NCBI RefSeq assembly: GCF_001544555.2
Contig: NZ_FCOK02000042.1
Coordinates: 16,714 to 80,713 of the forward strand
From: Caballeronia udeis
GTDB taxonomy: Bacteria; Pseudomonadota; Gammaproteobacteria; Burkholderiales; Burkholderiaceae
Reading direction: 5' to 3'
DNA: 64,000 nt
Positions within the stretch are counted from its first letter, which is position 1. Each line of letters begins with the position of its first letter. The notes beneath the pieces were generated by a model. That model was given only the letters and a program-made list of their open reading frames with translations, searched no databases and was not told the origin of the DNA. The position numbers were made by a program, and so were the translations under genes. This document shows, piece by piece, positions 43,793 through 52,089 of the stretch.

Positions 43793-44077
43793 TCAGATGA
43801 TCTCGATCTCGACGAACACAACCTCATGGTCGCTGGCGTTGACAACGTTGTGTTCAACGCCCTTCAATCCGGCATAACTCTGCCCGGCACGCAGTTCGGA
43901 AACTCGGTTGCCTGTTTTGGTTTCAAGCAGGAGTTCACCGCTGGTTTGCGGAACGACAATGTAGTCGTGCCCATGGGCGTGCCAGCCGGTCTCGGCTCCC
44001 GGTGCGAATCGCCACTCGGTGACTATCGCGCGATCGTTTGATACCTGCTGCGTGGGAACTGCCGGTGAGCGGGTCAT
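43793..44077 (-). CDS. Cupin domain-containing protein
   Basis: Single-domain cupin of 94 residues. The first cupin motif is visible as GWHAHGHDYIVVPQTSG with two His ligands, and the second as GVEHNVVNASDHEVVFVEIE with a third His. Small cupins of this kind are metal-dependent isomerases or binders of unknown substrate. It is co-directional with the amidase remnant just upstream, so it may have belonged to an amidase operon. Confidence 0.75.
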   Translation of the reverse strand: MTRSPAVPTQQVSNDRAIVTEWRFAPGAETGWHAHGHDYIVVPQTSGELLLETKTGNRVSELRAGQSYAGLKGVEHNVVNASDHEVVFVEIEII

Positions 44078-44103
44078 GCGGTTTCCTCCCCTGTTGGACG
44101 GTT

Positions 44104-44440
44104 TCAGGCCATCAGCATGCGGCCCAGTTCAATCAAGCCCTTGTCGCTGCCGGGCGGCCCGATCAATGAAAAGCCCAGCGGTACACCGTCTATCTGCATG
44201 AATGGCAGCGAGAGCTGAGGGCATCCGCCAAGTCCCGCGACGCACAGCATCCTGATCGCCTGGTTACGGTACGACTCCAGCGCTTCGTCGGTGTCCGACA
44301 GCAGCGGGGCGACGTCGGGCATCGTGGGCATGAGAATAATGCGCCCGCCAGCGAGCAGGCTCAACAAGTTTGCGCGGAAATCCTCGCGTACGCGCTCACT
44401 GTCCTCGTTTTGCGCCGGCGTGACTGTACGTGAACCATGC
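44104..44440 (-). pseudogene. 3' remnant of an amidase gene
   Basis: The reading frame, extended past the short open frame to about 44440, encodes VREDFRANLLSLLAGGRIIL then MPTMPDVAP and CPQLSLPFMQIDGVPLGFSL and IGPPGSDKGLI. These are the C-terminal features of amidase-signature enzymes (PT-x-P-x-x-AP, then NLPA-like and G-x-P-x-G motifs). The Ser-Ser-Lys catalytic part, about three quarters of a normal amidase, is missing, so this is a dead fragment. Confidence 0.72.
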
Positions 44441-44567
44441 CAGGAGAGTGATGGCCTTTAAAACAATGGCCTGGCGTAGTGAACGGAATCTGGAAAGTAG
44501 CGTGTGCACTAGTTCTTGGCGATCGATTCGGTGCATCGCACGAAATCAGGGCAGAAGAGAAGCGGTC

Positions 44568-45461
44568 TTACACCTCCTGCCGATGCACTTCCAAAAGCAG
44601 ATTCAAGAACGCTTCGGCGGCTCGCGTCAAGGGGCGTACCTCCTCGACGATTGCACAAAACGGCATTGAATAAAACGGGGAGTCCGGCAGCACTGCAAAC
44701 TCATACCGCGGGGCAAGCTGCGCAGCGTAATGCTCAGGCAGCAGCCCGACATAACGCCCTGTAGCCACCATCATCGCGACGGCTTCCAGCCCGCTCACCT
44801 CCAGCCCCTGCACAAACCCTTGCGTGGCAAGTGCATCTTCAACAAACGGATGAGGCCGATAAACCAGCGGTAACGCGCGCGTATCGCCATGCGCGTGAAT
44901 CTCGCCCGCAGTCGCCGGCCGATAAAACACGCGATGCGTTTCAGTGAACAGTGGGTAGTGGCGGAACGCCCGGATACGCTTGTAGGCGCCGCGAATGGCG
45001 ATCTGTACGCGCCGCTCGGTTAGCGCCGCGCCAAGATCACCAAAGGTCATGACGGACAACGTCGGCCGCACCAGCGGCGCGATCCGGTGCAACTCGCCGA
45101 GCGCCTCCGAAATCCTGCACCCCTCATGTGTCATCACATGCTCGGACGTTCCGAGTAAAAGCGGCCCGGACAACACCCCGCGCACAGCGTCGACTTCAGG
45201 CTTGATCCGCTCCAGCGCTTCGAGCGCCTGCAACGCCACCCGCAACGCAACTTCGCCGCCCTCCGTGAGCTGAAAGCCGCCCGGGCCGCGCTCGCAAAGC
45301 TTCACGCCAAGCCGCGCCTCAACCTCATTGATATGCCGGCTGATCGACGCCTTCGACATCGACAACGCGCGCTCCGCCGCCGCGAATCCGCTCGCCTGGG
45401 CGGCCGCGCAAAACACGCGCAGCGAGCGCAGGTCACGCTCGGTCAGGTCCATTTTCTTCAT
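44568..45461 (-). CDS. LysR family transcriptional regulator
   Basis: Protein of 297 residues with helix-turn-helix SGFAAAERALSMSKASISRH at about 24-43 and an effector domain from about 95 (GPLLLGTSEHVMTHEG). It is divergent from the binding-protein gene at 45594 across 132 bp that contain the palindrome TTCCGGAA near 45490. It probably controls the importer-ureohydrolase-RidA operon. Confidence 0.9.
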   Translation of the reverse strand: MKKMDLTERDLRSLRVFCAAAQASGFAAAERALSMSKASISRHINEVEARLGVKLCERGPGGFQLTEGGEVALRVALQALEALERIKPEVDAVRGVLSGPLLLGTSEHVMTHEGCRISEALGELHRIAPLVRPTLSVMTFGDLGAALTERRVQIAIRGAYKRIRAFRHYPLFTETHRVFYRPATAGEIHAHGDTRALPLVYRPHPFVEDALATQGFVQGLEVSGLEAVAMMVATGRYVGLLPEHYAAQLAPRYEFAVLPDSPFYSMPFCAIVEEVRPLTRAAEAFLNLLLEVHRQEV

Positions 45462-45593
45462 CGATGCGCGCTTTAAAAGGTTTCGGTTTCCGGAACCATA
45501 TCAACGAAAAAATGGTTTTTCAAAACTTTTTTGACTACCTACATTTCCCTCATCAGCGCTTCTCAACGCTTTTCAAAGTTTCCCGGGGACTTC

Positions 45594-46442
45594 ATGATCA
45601 CGCTCGACCGACGCAAATTCCTTACCGTGGCAAGCGGTGTTTCGCTTGCGCTGGCCATGCCGTCCTTCGCGTTCGCCGAGGGCGGAACACTGGCCGATAT
45701 CCGCCAGCGCGGCAAGCTGACGGTTGGCACCGAGGCCGCTTACGAGCCGTTTGAATTCGTCGAAAACGGTAAGGTGGTGGGCTACGGTCACGACATTCTC
45801 GTGTACATGGCGGCCAGGCTAGGGGTCACGCTCAACCAGGTCAACCTGCCGTTCCAGGGCTTGCTGCCCGGCCTCATGACCCACAAGTTCGATTTCGTCG
45901 CGACGAGTGTCGGCATCAATCCGGACCGGGCAAAACGCTTCGCGTTCTCCGAGCCGGTCGGCGTGGTCGACACGGTGCTGGTCGTGCGTGCAAGCGACAC
46001 CACCATCACCAGGGCGGACGATGCAGCCGGGAAGGTAGTCGGTACCCAGATGGGTTCGTCGTCACAACCGATCGCCCAGGCGTTCGACACGCAACTGAAA
46101 ACAAAGGGCGCCGGTTATGCGGACATCAAGCTGTTTCAGGCCTATCCGGACGTGATGGTTGCGTTGACGAACAAGACGCTCGACATCGGTATCCTGCCGT
46201 CGAATATTGTCGCGGTCCTGATGAAGAAGGAGCCGGGACAGTTTCGCGTGGTCGGCAAGATTGGCGAGCCGAAGATGCTCGCGTGGGTTGCGAATCCGCA
46301 AGACAAGGAGATTCGCGACTTCATCAATACGTCGCTCGCGGAACTGACGAAGAACGGCCAGCTCGCGCAACTGCAGCAGAAGTGGTTCGGTTACACGATG
46401 AACCTCCCGACCAGCGGCTATTTACCGGAAGGCGCGGTCTGA
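45594..46442 (+). CDS. Amino-acid-type ABC transporter substrate-binding protein
   Basis: Periplasmic binding protein of 282 residues (SBP_bac_3). A twin-arginine signal is visible (LDRRKFLTVASGVSLALA, cleavage after AFA). The mature start KLTVGTEAAYEPFEFVENGK with GYGHDILVYMA, and the later SEPVGVVDTVLVV, are standard. ATG 45594 places the RR motif at residues 6-7. The operon continues with two permeases but no ATPase. Together with the following ureohydrolase this suggests a guanidino or amidino ligand, which is inferred. Confidence 0.87.
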   Translation: MITLDRRKFLTVASGVSLALAMPSFAFAEGGTLADIRQRGKLTVGTEAAYEPFEFVENGKVVGYGHDILVYMAARLGVTLNQVNLPFQGLLPGLMTHKFDFVATSVGINPDRAKRFAFSEPVGVVDTVLVVRASDTTITRADDAAGKVVGTQMGSSSQPIAQAFDTQLKTKGAGYADIKLFQAYPDVMVALTNKTLDIGILPSNIVAVLMKKEPGQFRVVGKIGEPKMLAWVANPQDKEIRDFINTSLAELTKNGQLAQLQQKWFGYTMNLPTSGYLPEGAV

Positions 46443-46455
46443 GCCGGAGCGCTGC

Positions 46456-47139
46456 ATGTTCGCCTCTTTGAGCAGCCTGATCGTCGCGCTTGGACCTTTC
46501 CTTCACGATGTCGCAGAGGGTGCCGCCACCACGATCGCGGCGAGCGTAGTGGCGTTCGCGCTCGGCATGGTGACCGGCTCGCTGCTGCTGCTTGTGCGTC
46601 AGCATGGTGGACGCGTGCTGGCCGCGGTCGTGATTCTTTATGTCAGCGTGATACGCGGCACGCCGGCATTGATCCAGATGCTGGTGGCGTATTACGTCCT
46701 GCCTTCGGTGCTCAATCTGCCGCTCTCGCCGCTGCAAGCCGGCATTCTTGCATTGGTGTTGAATACGGCGGCGTACGTGTCCGAGATCCTGCGCGGCGCA
46801 TTCAACTCGCTCGGCCGCGGACAGATACCGGCCGCTCGGGCACTGGGCATGCCGCCGGTGCAGGTTTGGCGCTATATCGTGTTTCCGCAGCTTTTCTATC
46901 GTTCCATCCCGCCGCTGACCAACGAGTTCACGATGCTTCTGAAGGCTTCCTCGCTGATGTCGATCATCGCGGTGCATGACTTGGCAACGGTCGCACGCGA
47001 CGCCACGCTGCAGACGAACCTGCCGTTGCAGGTGTTCTCCGCGACCGCGGCCGTCTACTTCGCGATCCTGTTTCTCGCGTCATCGGCATCGCGTGGTCTC
47101 GAACGCCGCGTGGCGAAGGTGCTGCCCAATGTCCATTGA
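46456..47139 (+). CDS. Polar amino-acid ABC permease A
   Basis: Permease of 227 residues, about five spans, with the family segment VSVIRGTPALIQMLVAYYVL and the ATPase-contact loop NSLGRGQIPAARALGMPPVQ. It starts 13 bp after the binding-protein stop and its last 11 bp overlap the second permease gene, so the two are translationally coupled subunits of one channel. Confidence 0.88.
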   Translation: MFASLSSLIVALGPFLHDVAEGAATTIAASVVAFALGMVTGSLLLLVRQHGGRVLAAVVILYVSVIRGTPALIQMLVAYYVLPSVLNLPLSPLQAGILALVLNTAAYVSEILRGAFNSLGRGQIPAARALGMPPVQVWRYIVFPQLFYRSIPPLTNEFTMLLKASSLMSIIAVHDLATVARDATLQTNLPLQVFSATAAVYFAILFLASSASRGLERRVAKVLPNVH

Positions 47140-47791
47140 CTTCGCTGTTGTCGAGTCGTCCATCCTGCCGCTCCTGAAGGGGCTCAAGGTCACGGCGCAG
47201 GTCTGCGTGCTGGGCATTCCGCTTGGCATTGCGCTGGGAACCGTTGCCGCGTACTTTCGTGCGTCCTCGTTGCGCTTGCTGCAGGCAAGCGCGCTGGCTT
47301 ATGTGGAAATCGTGCGCAATGTGCCGTTCCTGATTCTCGTTTATCTCAGCTTCTTTGGCTTGCCGAAAGTGGGGGTCACCATGCCGGCGTTCGCCATTGG
47401 CGTAGCAGCGACCGCGTTCTACACGGGTGGTTACTTCTGCGAAATCCTGCGTGCGGCGTTCGGCAGCCTCGCCCATGGTCAGGTCCAGGCCGCAAGGTCG
47501 CTGGGGCTATCCGGACTTCAGGTTCAGCGTCATGTCGTGCTGCCGCAGATTTTTGGGTATCTGGCGCCGGCCACCACCAGCCTCACGATCATGATGTTCA
47601 AGGATTCGTCGATCTTCTCGGTGATGAGCCTCACCGAACTCACCTATCAGAGCAACCTGCTTACCGCCGACACCTTCGCTTACGTCGAGGTGCTTGGTAC
47701 GACCGCGCTGATCTACTGGCTCTGCAGTGTGCTGCTCGATGTTGCTGGGCAGTGGTCGGAGCGTTACGCGACCCGTTACCGGCGAGCCTGA
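47129..47791 (+). CDS. Polar amino-acid ABC permease B
   Basis: Permease of 220 residues with EIVRNVPFLILVYLSFFGLP and the loop GSLAHGQVQAARSLGLSGLQ. ATG 47129 overlaps the upstream gene by 11 bp; the longer frame from 46976 is a shadow of permease A. It completes the heterodimeric channel. The ATP-binding subunit needed for function is not encoded here; the nearest GltL/HisP-type ATPase in the window is at 11973. Confidence 0.87.
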   Translation: MSIDFAVVESSILPLLKGLKVTAQVCVLGIPLGIALGTVAAYFRASSLRLLQASALAYVEIVRNVPFLILVYLSFFGLPKVGVTMPAFAIGVAATAFYTGGYFCEILRAAFGSLAHGQVQAARSLGLSGLQVQRHVVLPQIFGYLAPATTSLTIMMFKDSSIFSVMSLTELTYQSNLLTADTFAYVEVLGTTALIYWLCSVLLDVAGQWSERYATRYRRA

Positions 47792-47841
47792 TGTTGGCCG
47801 CCATGCCGGGTGCATGAATCTTGAATAAAGGATACCTAATC

Positions 47842-48807
47842 ATGACAAAGCCGTTGACCGTCCCTCCAAAAACGGGCCACAAGACTTTGCTGTACTCGCA
47901 ACTCGCGATGGATCTGGACAATCTGGAGGCCGACATCGCCGTACTCGGCATGCCCTACGGTTCCGCCTATTCCGCCGCTGACTTCACCAATGACCAGACC
48001 AACGCGCCCACCGCAATACGTCAAGCGACCGACCGCGTGGTTCGCTCGCCTGGCCATTACGATTTCGATATCGACGGACCGCTCTTGCAGGAACGCGACG
48101 ATATCCGCTTTGTCGATTGCGGCGATGTGATGGCGGATCTGGCGGCGCCGGGCAGTCACTATGAGCGTGTGGAAGCGGTGGTGCGGAAAATTCTTGCTGC
48201 GGGCGCGTTGCCGATCGTGATGGGTGGCGACCACGGTATTACGACGCCGGTACTGCGCGCCTTCGACAGCCTCGGCCCGATCACGCTCGTTCATGTCGAC
48301 GCGCATCTCGACTGGCGCGACGAAGTGAACGGCGTGCGTGACGGGCTCTCGAGCCCGATCCGCCGCGCCTCGGAGATGAAGCATGTCGCGAAGATCGTGC
48401 AGATCGGGTTGCGTGCGCAGGGTAGCGGCCGCCCGGAAGAATTGCGCGCGGCCAAGGCTTATGGATCAGAGCTGATCACCGCGTACGAACTTCACGACGT
48501 TGGCATGGACGCCGTGCTTGCGCGCATTCCGGATGGCGGCAACTACTACCTGACCATTGATGCCGACGGGCTCGATCCGTCGGTGATGCCGGCCGTAGCA
48601 GGCCCGGCGCCGGGTGGCGTGACCTTCCTGCAAGCACGCAAGCTGATTCATGGTCTGGTGAAGAAGGGCCGCGTGGTGGGCATGGATATTGTTGAAATTC
48701 AGCCTGAGAAGGACGTCAACCAGATCTCGTGTATCACGGCAGGGCGGTTGATTCTCAACCTGATCGGCAGCGCAATCCGCGCAGGTTATTTCGACAACCG
48801 CCGCTGA
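47842..48807 (+). CDS. Agmatinase/ureohydrolase family enzyme (second copy)
   Basis: Ureohydrolase of 321 residues. Manganese ligands: GGDHG (H131), DAHLD (D153, H155, D157) and DADGLDPS (D240, D242). It is clearly of a different branch from the guanidinobutyrase at 18598: it lacks the N-terminal QPLGGN block and has TNDQTNAPTAIRQATD instead. The substrate may be agmatine, arginine, another guanidino acid, or an amidino compound. Binding-protein and permease genes precede it and a RidA gene follows. ATG 47842 follows AAAGGA; TTG 47821 is a weak alternative. Confidence 0.85.
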   Translation: MTKPLTVPPKTGHKTLLYSQLAMDLDNLEADIAVLGMPYGSAYSAADFTNDQTNAPTAIRQATDRVVRSPGHYDFDIDGPLLQERDDIRFVDCGDVMADLAAPGSHYERVEAVVRKILAAGALPIVMGGDHGITTPVLRAFDSLGPITLVHVDAHLDWRDEVNGVRDGLSSPIRRASEMKHVAKIVQIGLRAQGSGRPEELRAAKAYGSELITAYELHDVGMDAVLARIPDGGNYYLTIDADGLDPSVMPAVAGPAPGGVTFLQARKLIHGLVKKGRVVGMDIVEIQPEKDVNQISCITAGRLILNLIGSAIRAGYFDNRR

Positions 48808-48874
48808 TGTGACCGATCGCGCCGCCGTTTTTATCGCGCATCCTTACGCATTGAACTTACCCCGGACAGCATTC

Positions 48875-49282
48875 ATGGAACACATTCGCATTCGTCCATT
48901 CAACACAAAAATAACCTACCCGGAACAATCACTCGACAACGACCTCGCGCAGGCGGTCGTTGCGGGGAACATGATTTTCCTTCGAGGCCAGATTGGCCAG
49001 GACATCGACACCTATGAATCTGTCGGTATCGGCGACGCCGCCGCGCAAGCCGAGAAGGCCATGGCCAATGTAAAGATGCTTCTGGAAGAAGCGGGCAGCA
49101 AGCTGGAAGACATCTGCAAGGTGACGATCTATCTGACCGACGTGCGTTACCGCGAAGCCGTGTATCGCGTTGTAGGGCGCTGGTTGAAGGGCGTCCATGC
49201 CGTGTCGACCGGGCTCACCGTGACGGCGCTGGCCCGGCCGGAATGGCTGGTGGAAGTCGATGTGATTGCCGTGACGTCCTGA
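48875..49282 (+). CDS. RidA/YjgF family protein
   Basis: Trimeric enamine/imine deaminase-like protein of 135 residues. Family marks: FLRGQIGQDIDTYESVGIGD, ANVKMLLEEAGSKLEDICKV and the C-terminal ARPEWLVEVDVIAV. RidA hydrolyses reactive imines arising in PLP and other amino-acid reactions. Located 67 bp after the ureohydrolase, it may deal with an imine made in the same pathway. ATG 48875 is chosen from the family start (EHIRIRPFNTK). Confidence 0.85.
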   Translation: MEHIRIRPFNTKITYPEQSLDNDLAQAVVAGNMIFLRGQIGQDIDTYESVGIGDAAAQAEKAMANVKMLLEEAGSKLEDICKVTIYLTDVRYREAVYRVVGRWLKGVHAVSTGLTVTALARPEWLVEVDVIAVTS

Positions 49283-49292
49283 TTGCGGGTTC

Positions 49293-49330
49293 GGCTCTGA
49301 TACCCGGATAACGAACCGGGTATCAGAGCC
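49293..49330. terminator. 15 bp perfect hairpin between convergent genes
   Basis: GGCTCTGATACCCGG at 49293-49307 and its exact complement CCGGGTATCAGAGCC at 49316-49330 enclose an 8 base loop. It begins 11 bp after the RidA stop and stands between convergent genes. There is no T run, so termination by this stem alone is uncertain. Confidence 0.65.
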
Positions 49331-49350
49331 AGTAGTGAAGCGTTCAGCGC

Positions 49351-49605
49351 TTAGCGTTTCCGTGCGGGTGCGGCGCGACATACCAGCACCGGACCCGCTA
49401 GGATCGACACCATTCCAGCTAGTCCAAGAGGCGCCAGGCGATTGCCCAGCACGAGATAGTCCATGACGGCGGTGACTACGGGCACGAGATAAAAGAGGCT
49501 TGTCACGTTGACCAGGTTACCGGCCCGTATCAGCTTGTAAAAAAGCAACTGCGCGAAAACCGATATCACGATACCTAGCCACAGCAGCGGTATAAGAAAA
49601 TCCAC
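49351..49605 (-). pseudogene. C-terminal remnant of an EamA/DMT transporter
   Basis: The 84-residue frame encodes three hydrophobic segments (LIPLLWLGIVISVFAQLLFY, VTSLFYLVPVVTAVMDYLVL, LAGMVSILAGPVLVC) matching the end of the second EamA repeat. A full transporter has about 300 residues and ten spans, so about 70 percent is missing upstream, where the sequence no longer codes. It looks like a deletion remnant. Confidence 0.7.
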
Positions 49606-49708
49606 GCTGGGTACGAACCTGACTTGGCCGGTCCAAGACCGTCCAAGACGAAAACGCGCCTGGACTTAGCTTGCGATGCACAACAAACCCACCGGATCGC
49701 CAAGCGCT

Positions 49709-50074
49709 TTAACGCTCCACGGCCAGCTTCAGTTTCATCAGCGCGTGATCCCACTGCTGCGCGATCGTTTCAAGAGATTGCCGGGCGGCTTCCAGATGCG
49801 TTGGTTCGAATTCCCACAAGCGCTCACGCCCGACCTTGACGTCGCGCACCAGACCCGCGTTCGCCAGCACCTGCAGGTGCTGCGTGACCGATTGCCGCGT
49901 GATGTCCGTTCCCGCGGTGAGCTGCGCGATCGACATTGCGCTGCCCGCGCACAGCACAGCGACGAGACGCAACCGTGTCTCGTCGCCTAGCGCGGCGAAA
50001 ACCGCCGCCGCGTTTCGTTGCGCCGCGCCCTTGAGCAGCGCTTTGTTCGAAGGAGTCTTAGCCCGTGGCAACAT
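49709..50074 (-). CDS. ArsR family transcriptional regulator
   Basis: Winged-helix protein of 121 residues: AAAVFAALGDETRLRLVAVL, then TDITRQSVTQHLQVLANAGL, then the wing VKVGRERLWEFEP. No metal-binding Cys motif (ELCVCDL) is present, so it is the metal-independent type that is often paired with an SRPBCC gene. It overlaps that gene by 17 bp and is translated after it. It should repress its own operon through the two inverted repeats upstream of 50519. Confidence 0.88.
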   Translation of the reverse strand: MLPRAKTPSNKALLKGAAQRNAAAVFAALGDETRLRLVAVLCAGSAMSIAQLTAGTDITRQSVTQHLQVLANAGLVRDVKVGRERLWEFEPTHLEAARQSLETIAQQWDHALMKLKLAVER

Positions 50075-50519
50075 GTTTCTCGATGTTCGTCAATTGCGCT
50101 TCCCACCCCTTGCTGTTCAGGCGAAACGCGTTCACGCGGCGCGCAGGCGGGATATTGTCGAAACCGGTTTCAACTATGCGGACCAACGTACCCGCGTCAA
50201 GCTCTTCAAGCTCGAATACGACAAGCGTGGTGGGCTCAGCGGAATAGTCGACGCTCAGATCAATGGCGCCCGGATGCCAGCGCCAGGAAAATAGCCGCTC
50301 AGGTTCAATACGTTCAATCAACATCTCGCAGACAAGATGTTCGTATCCGGGGTGAGTGATCCGCCCCTGGACGGGCATGCCCGCGACAAAGGTTTTCCCT
50401 TTGAAATCCATGCCGAACCAGTCGCCGAATTCTTCAGCATTCGACAACGCACGCCAGACCCGCGAACGCGGTGCCTCGATCAGGATCTGTCTTTCAATAC
50501 GATCAGTTGATGATGTCAT
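50058..50519 (-). CDS. SRPBCC/AHSA1 domain protein
   Basis: START-like fold protein of 153 residues: RQILIEAPRSRVWRALSNAE, then FGDWFGMDFKGKTF and the long C-terminal helix region. Such proteins bind hydrophobic ligands and are commonly encoded with an ArsR repressor. AGGAG lies upstream, inside an inverted repeat that also covers the start. Ligand unknown. Confidence 0.85.
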   Translation of the reverse strand: MTSSTDRIERQILIEAPRSRVWRALSNAEEFGDWFGMDFKGKTFVAGMPVQGRITHPGYEHLVCEMLIERIEPERLFSWRWHPGAIDLSVDYSAEPTTLVVFELEELDAGTLVRIVETGFDNIPPARRVNAFRLNSKGWEAQLTNIEKHVATG

Positions 50520-50582
50520 ATGCAGCCTCCTGACTGCATATTAGCCAGCGCGGCACAGATATGCAAGTATTTGACTGCATGT
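50518..50582. promoter_or_regulatory. Two ArsR-type operators ahead of the SRPBCC-ArsR operon
   Basis: ATATGCAG at 50518-50525 and CTGCATAT at 50534-50541 form a perfect inverted repeat with 8 bases between. A second, imperfect copy (ATATGCA at 50559-50565 and TGCATGT at 50576-50582) lies 41 bp upstream. The first covers the ribosome site and start codon of the SRPBCC gene. Both are well placed for autorepression by the ArsR protein. Confidence 0.6.
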
Positions 50583-50635
50583 TTTATAAAGAGCCAAGTA
50601 CGCGCTTGGGTGTCAGTCTTTATCGAGCGCGATTG

Positions 50636-51619
50636 CTAAGACATCCGGCCTGAACGACGGATGAATTTCTGCTCGGTCACATGAGTGCCCCACTGCGAAC
50701 CCTCTGCTTCCTCGGTCAATTGAAAGCCTGATGATTCGTACAGATGCCGTGCGGCATCAAGGCTCTTGAAGGTCCAGAGATAGGTTTCATCGAATTCCCG
50801 GTCGACAAAATCCAGTGCCTTGTAGAGCACGCGCCGTCCGACACCTGAGCCGCGCAAAGACTCGTCGACAATAAACCATCGCAGATGAGCAAGCCGGTCG
50901 TGGCCGTCGTCCGAGTCTATGGCGATCGAAGCAAGCGACCGGCCGTTTTCGACATAGAGCCACAGCGCCTTGCCCGGAGACGGCAAGGTCATCGCAAACT
51001 CCGCCAGCTCGGTAGCCACTTTCTTTTCGAAGAAGACGCCAAAGCCTGCCGCCTGCGAATAGAAGCGGGCATGCAGGCTTGCTATGTCGCCAATGCATCC
51101 AGGCAGATAACCCTCCTGGATTTTTTCATCGATGGATGCAGCCGGTCTCGGTGTCTTGTTGACGTTGTCCTGCGCTAAAGCATCCGCGTAAAGCGCCAGG
51201 GAGCGGACCAGCGTTTGCTGATCGGCGGGCATCAGCCGCCGAAGTGCATGGGAGACCTGATCGGTTGCAAACCGGTCGATCTTTTGCTGCAACTTCTTGC
51301 CGGCTGCCGTCAGGAATAGCCGGGACGACCGGCCGTCATCACTCGATGTTTCCCGTGTCACCAGCCCTAGCGATTCGAGTTTCGCCAACTGCCTGCTGGT
51401 GTTCGACTTGTCGAGCCGCAGGATGTCAGCGAGATCGCGCGCCGGAAGCCCAGGCGCCAACCCAATTTCTATTACCGCGTGAACGGCCGACGGCGCGAGG
51501 TCGCTGTCGGCCAGTGTATTGCGCATGAAACCAAGCTCGCGTACCAGCTTTCGCGAAAAGTCGCGAAGCTCGAGGATGGTGTGATCCCGCGATTTCTCAG
51601 GCAACTCGACATAGTCCAT
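50636..51619 (-). CDS. MarR-GNAT fusion: helix-turn-helix and acetyltransferase
   Basis: Protein of 327 residues in two parts: a MarR winged helix (about 1-145; LPARDLADILRLDKSNTSRQ, ETSSDDGRSSRLFLTAAGKK) and a GNAT acetyltransferase (about 165-315) with the acetyl-CoA loop SLRGSGVGRRVLYKALDF. The fusion is a recognised family; the partner acceptor is unknown. Two related palindromes directly upstream (51631-51669) indicate autoregulation. Confidence 0.87.
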   Translation of the reverse strand: MDYVELPEKSRDHTILELRDFSRKLVRELGFMRNTLADSDLAPSAVHAVIEIGLAPGLPARDLADILRLDKSNTSRQLAKLESLGLVTRETSSDDGRSSRLFLTAAGKKLQQKIDRFATDQVSHALRRLMPADQQTLVRSLALYADALAQDNVNKTPRPAASIDEKIQEGYLPGCIGDIASLHARFYSQAAGFGVFFEKKVATELAEFAMTLPSPGKALWLYVENGRSLASIAIDSDDGHDRLAHLRWFIVDESLRGSGVGRRVLYKALDFVDREFDETYLWTFKSLDAARHLYESSGFQLTEEAEGSQWGTHVTEQKFIRRSGRMS

Positions 51620-51630
51620 GGCCGCTCCAA

Positions 51631-51669
51631 TTAGTTGCGCTTCGCAACTAATATACTTGCGAAGCGCAA
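51631..51669. promoter_or_regulatory. Paired MarR operators around a -10-like element
   Basis: TTAGTTGCG at 51631-51639, CTT, then CGCAACTAA at 51643-51651 is a perfect 9 bp inverted repeat. TTGCG-AAG-CGCAA at 51657-51669 is the exact reverse complement of the core of the first, with its centre 22 bp away, about two helical turns. TATATTAG-like sequence between them reads as a -10 element toward the MarR-GNAT gene. Autoregulation is the natural reading. Confidence 0.7.
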
Positions 51670-52051
51670 CTTATTCAAGCCCTGCCGAACCCTGCTGCCG
51701 GCCATGCTGAAACGGCTACGCTTTGCCAAGCGGTTCCGCGGCAACGGGCGGTGTAGCCGCTCTTTCCGACGCAGATAGCGCCGGGCCGCGGCCTTGTCCC
51801 GCTTGGCGCGGAACAGGAAGTCAATCGTGTCGCCGGCCTTATCGACGGCCCGACACAGGTACTTCCATTCGCCCTTGACCTTGATGTAGATCTCATCCCT
51901 TCACCAACTTCGACCAACCTTTTTCTTGCTCGGTCCGAATGCCTTACCGAGCGCAGGCAGCAACGTGATAGCCCACCGGTGCACCGTCGAATGGTGATTT
52001 TGTCGCGATAGGGATACTTCGGCGAATGCCGCCCGTGGAACGCGATAATTT
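51665..52051 (-). pseudogene. IS6-family transposase remnant
   Basis: Read leftward the frame gives HHSTVHRWAITLLPALGKAF, GPSKKKVGRSW, a stop codon, and then RDEIYIKVKGEWKYLCRAVD and KAGDTIDFLFRAKRDKAAAR. D-E-x-Y-I-K-V-x-G-x-W-K-Y-L-x-R-A-V-D is the first catalytic Asp region of IS6/IS26-like transposases. The stop at the W-x-x-DE junction and the loss of the N- and C-terminal parts make it inactive. It ends directly at the MarR operator region. Confidence 0.8.
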
Positions 52052-52089
52052 ACGAGATCGGGTGTGCGTCAGGACATGGTGGATGTGGA

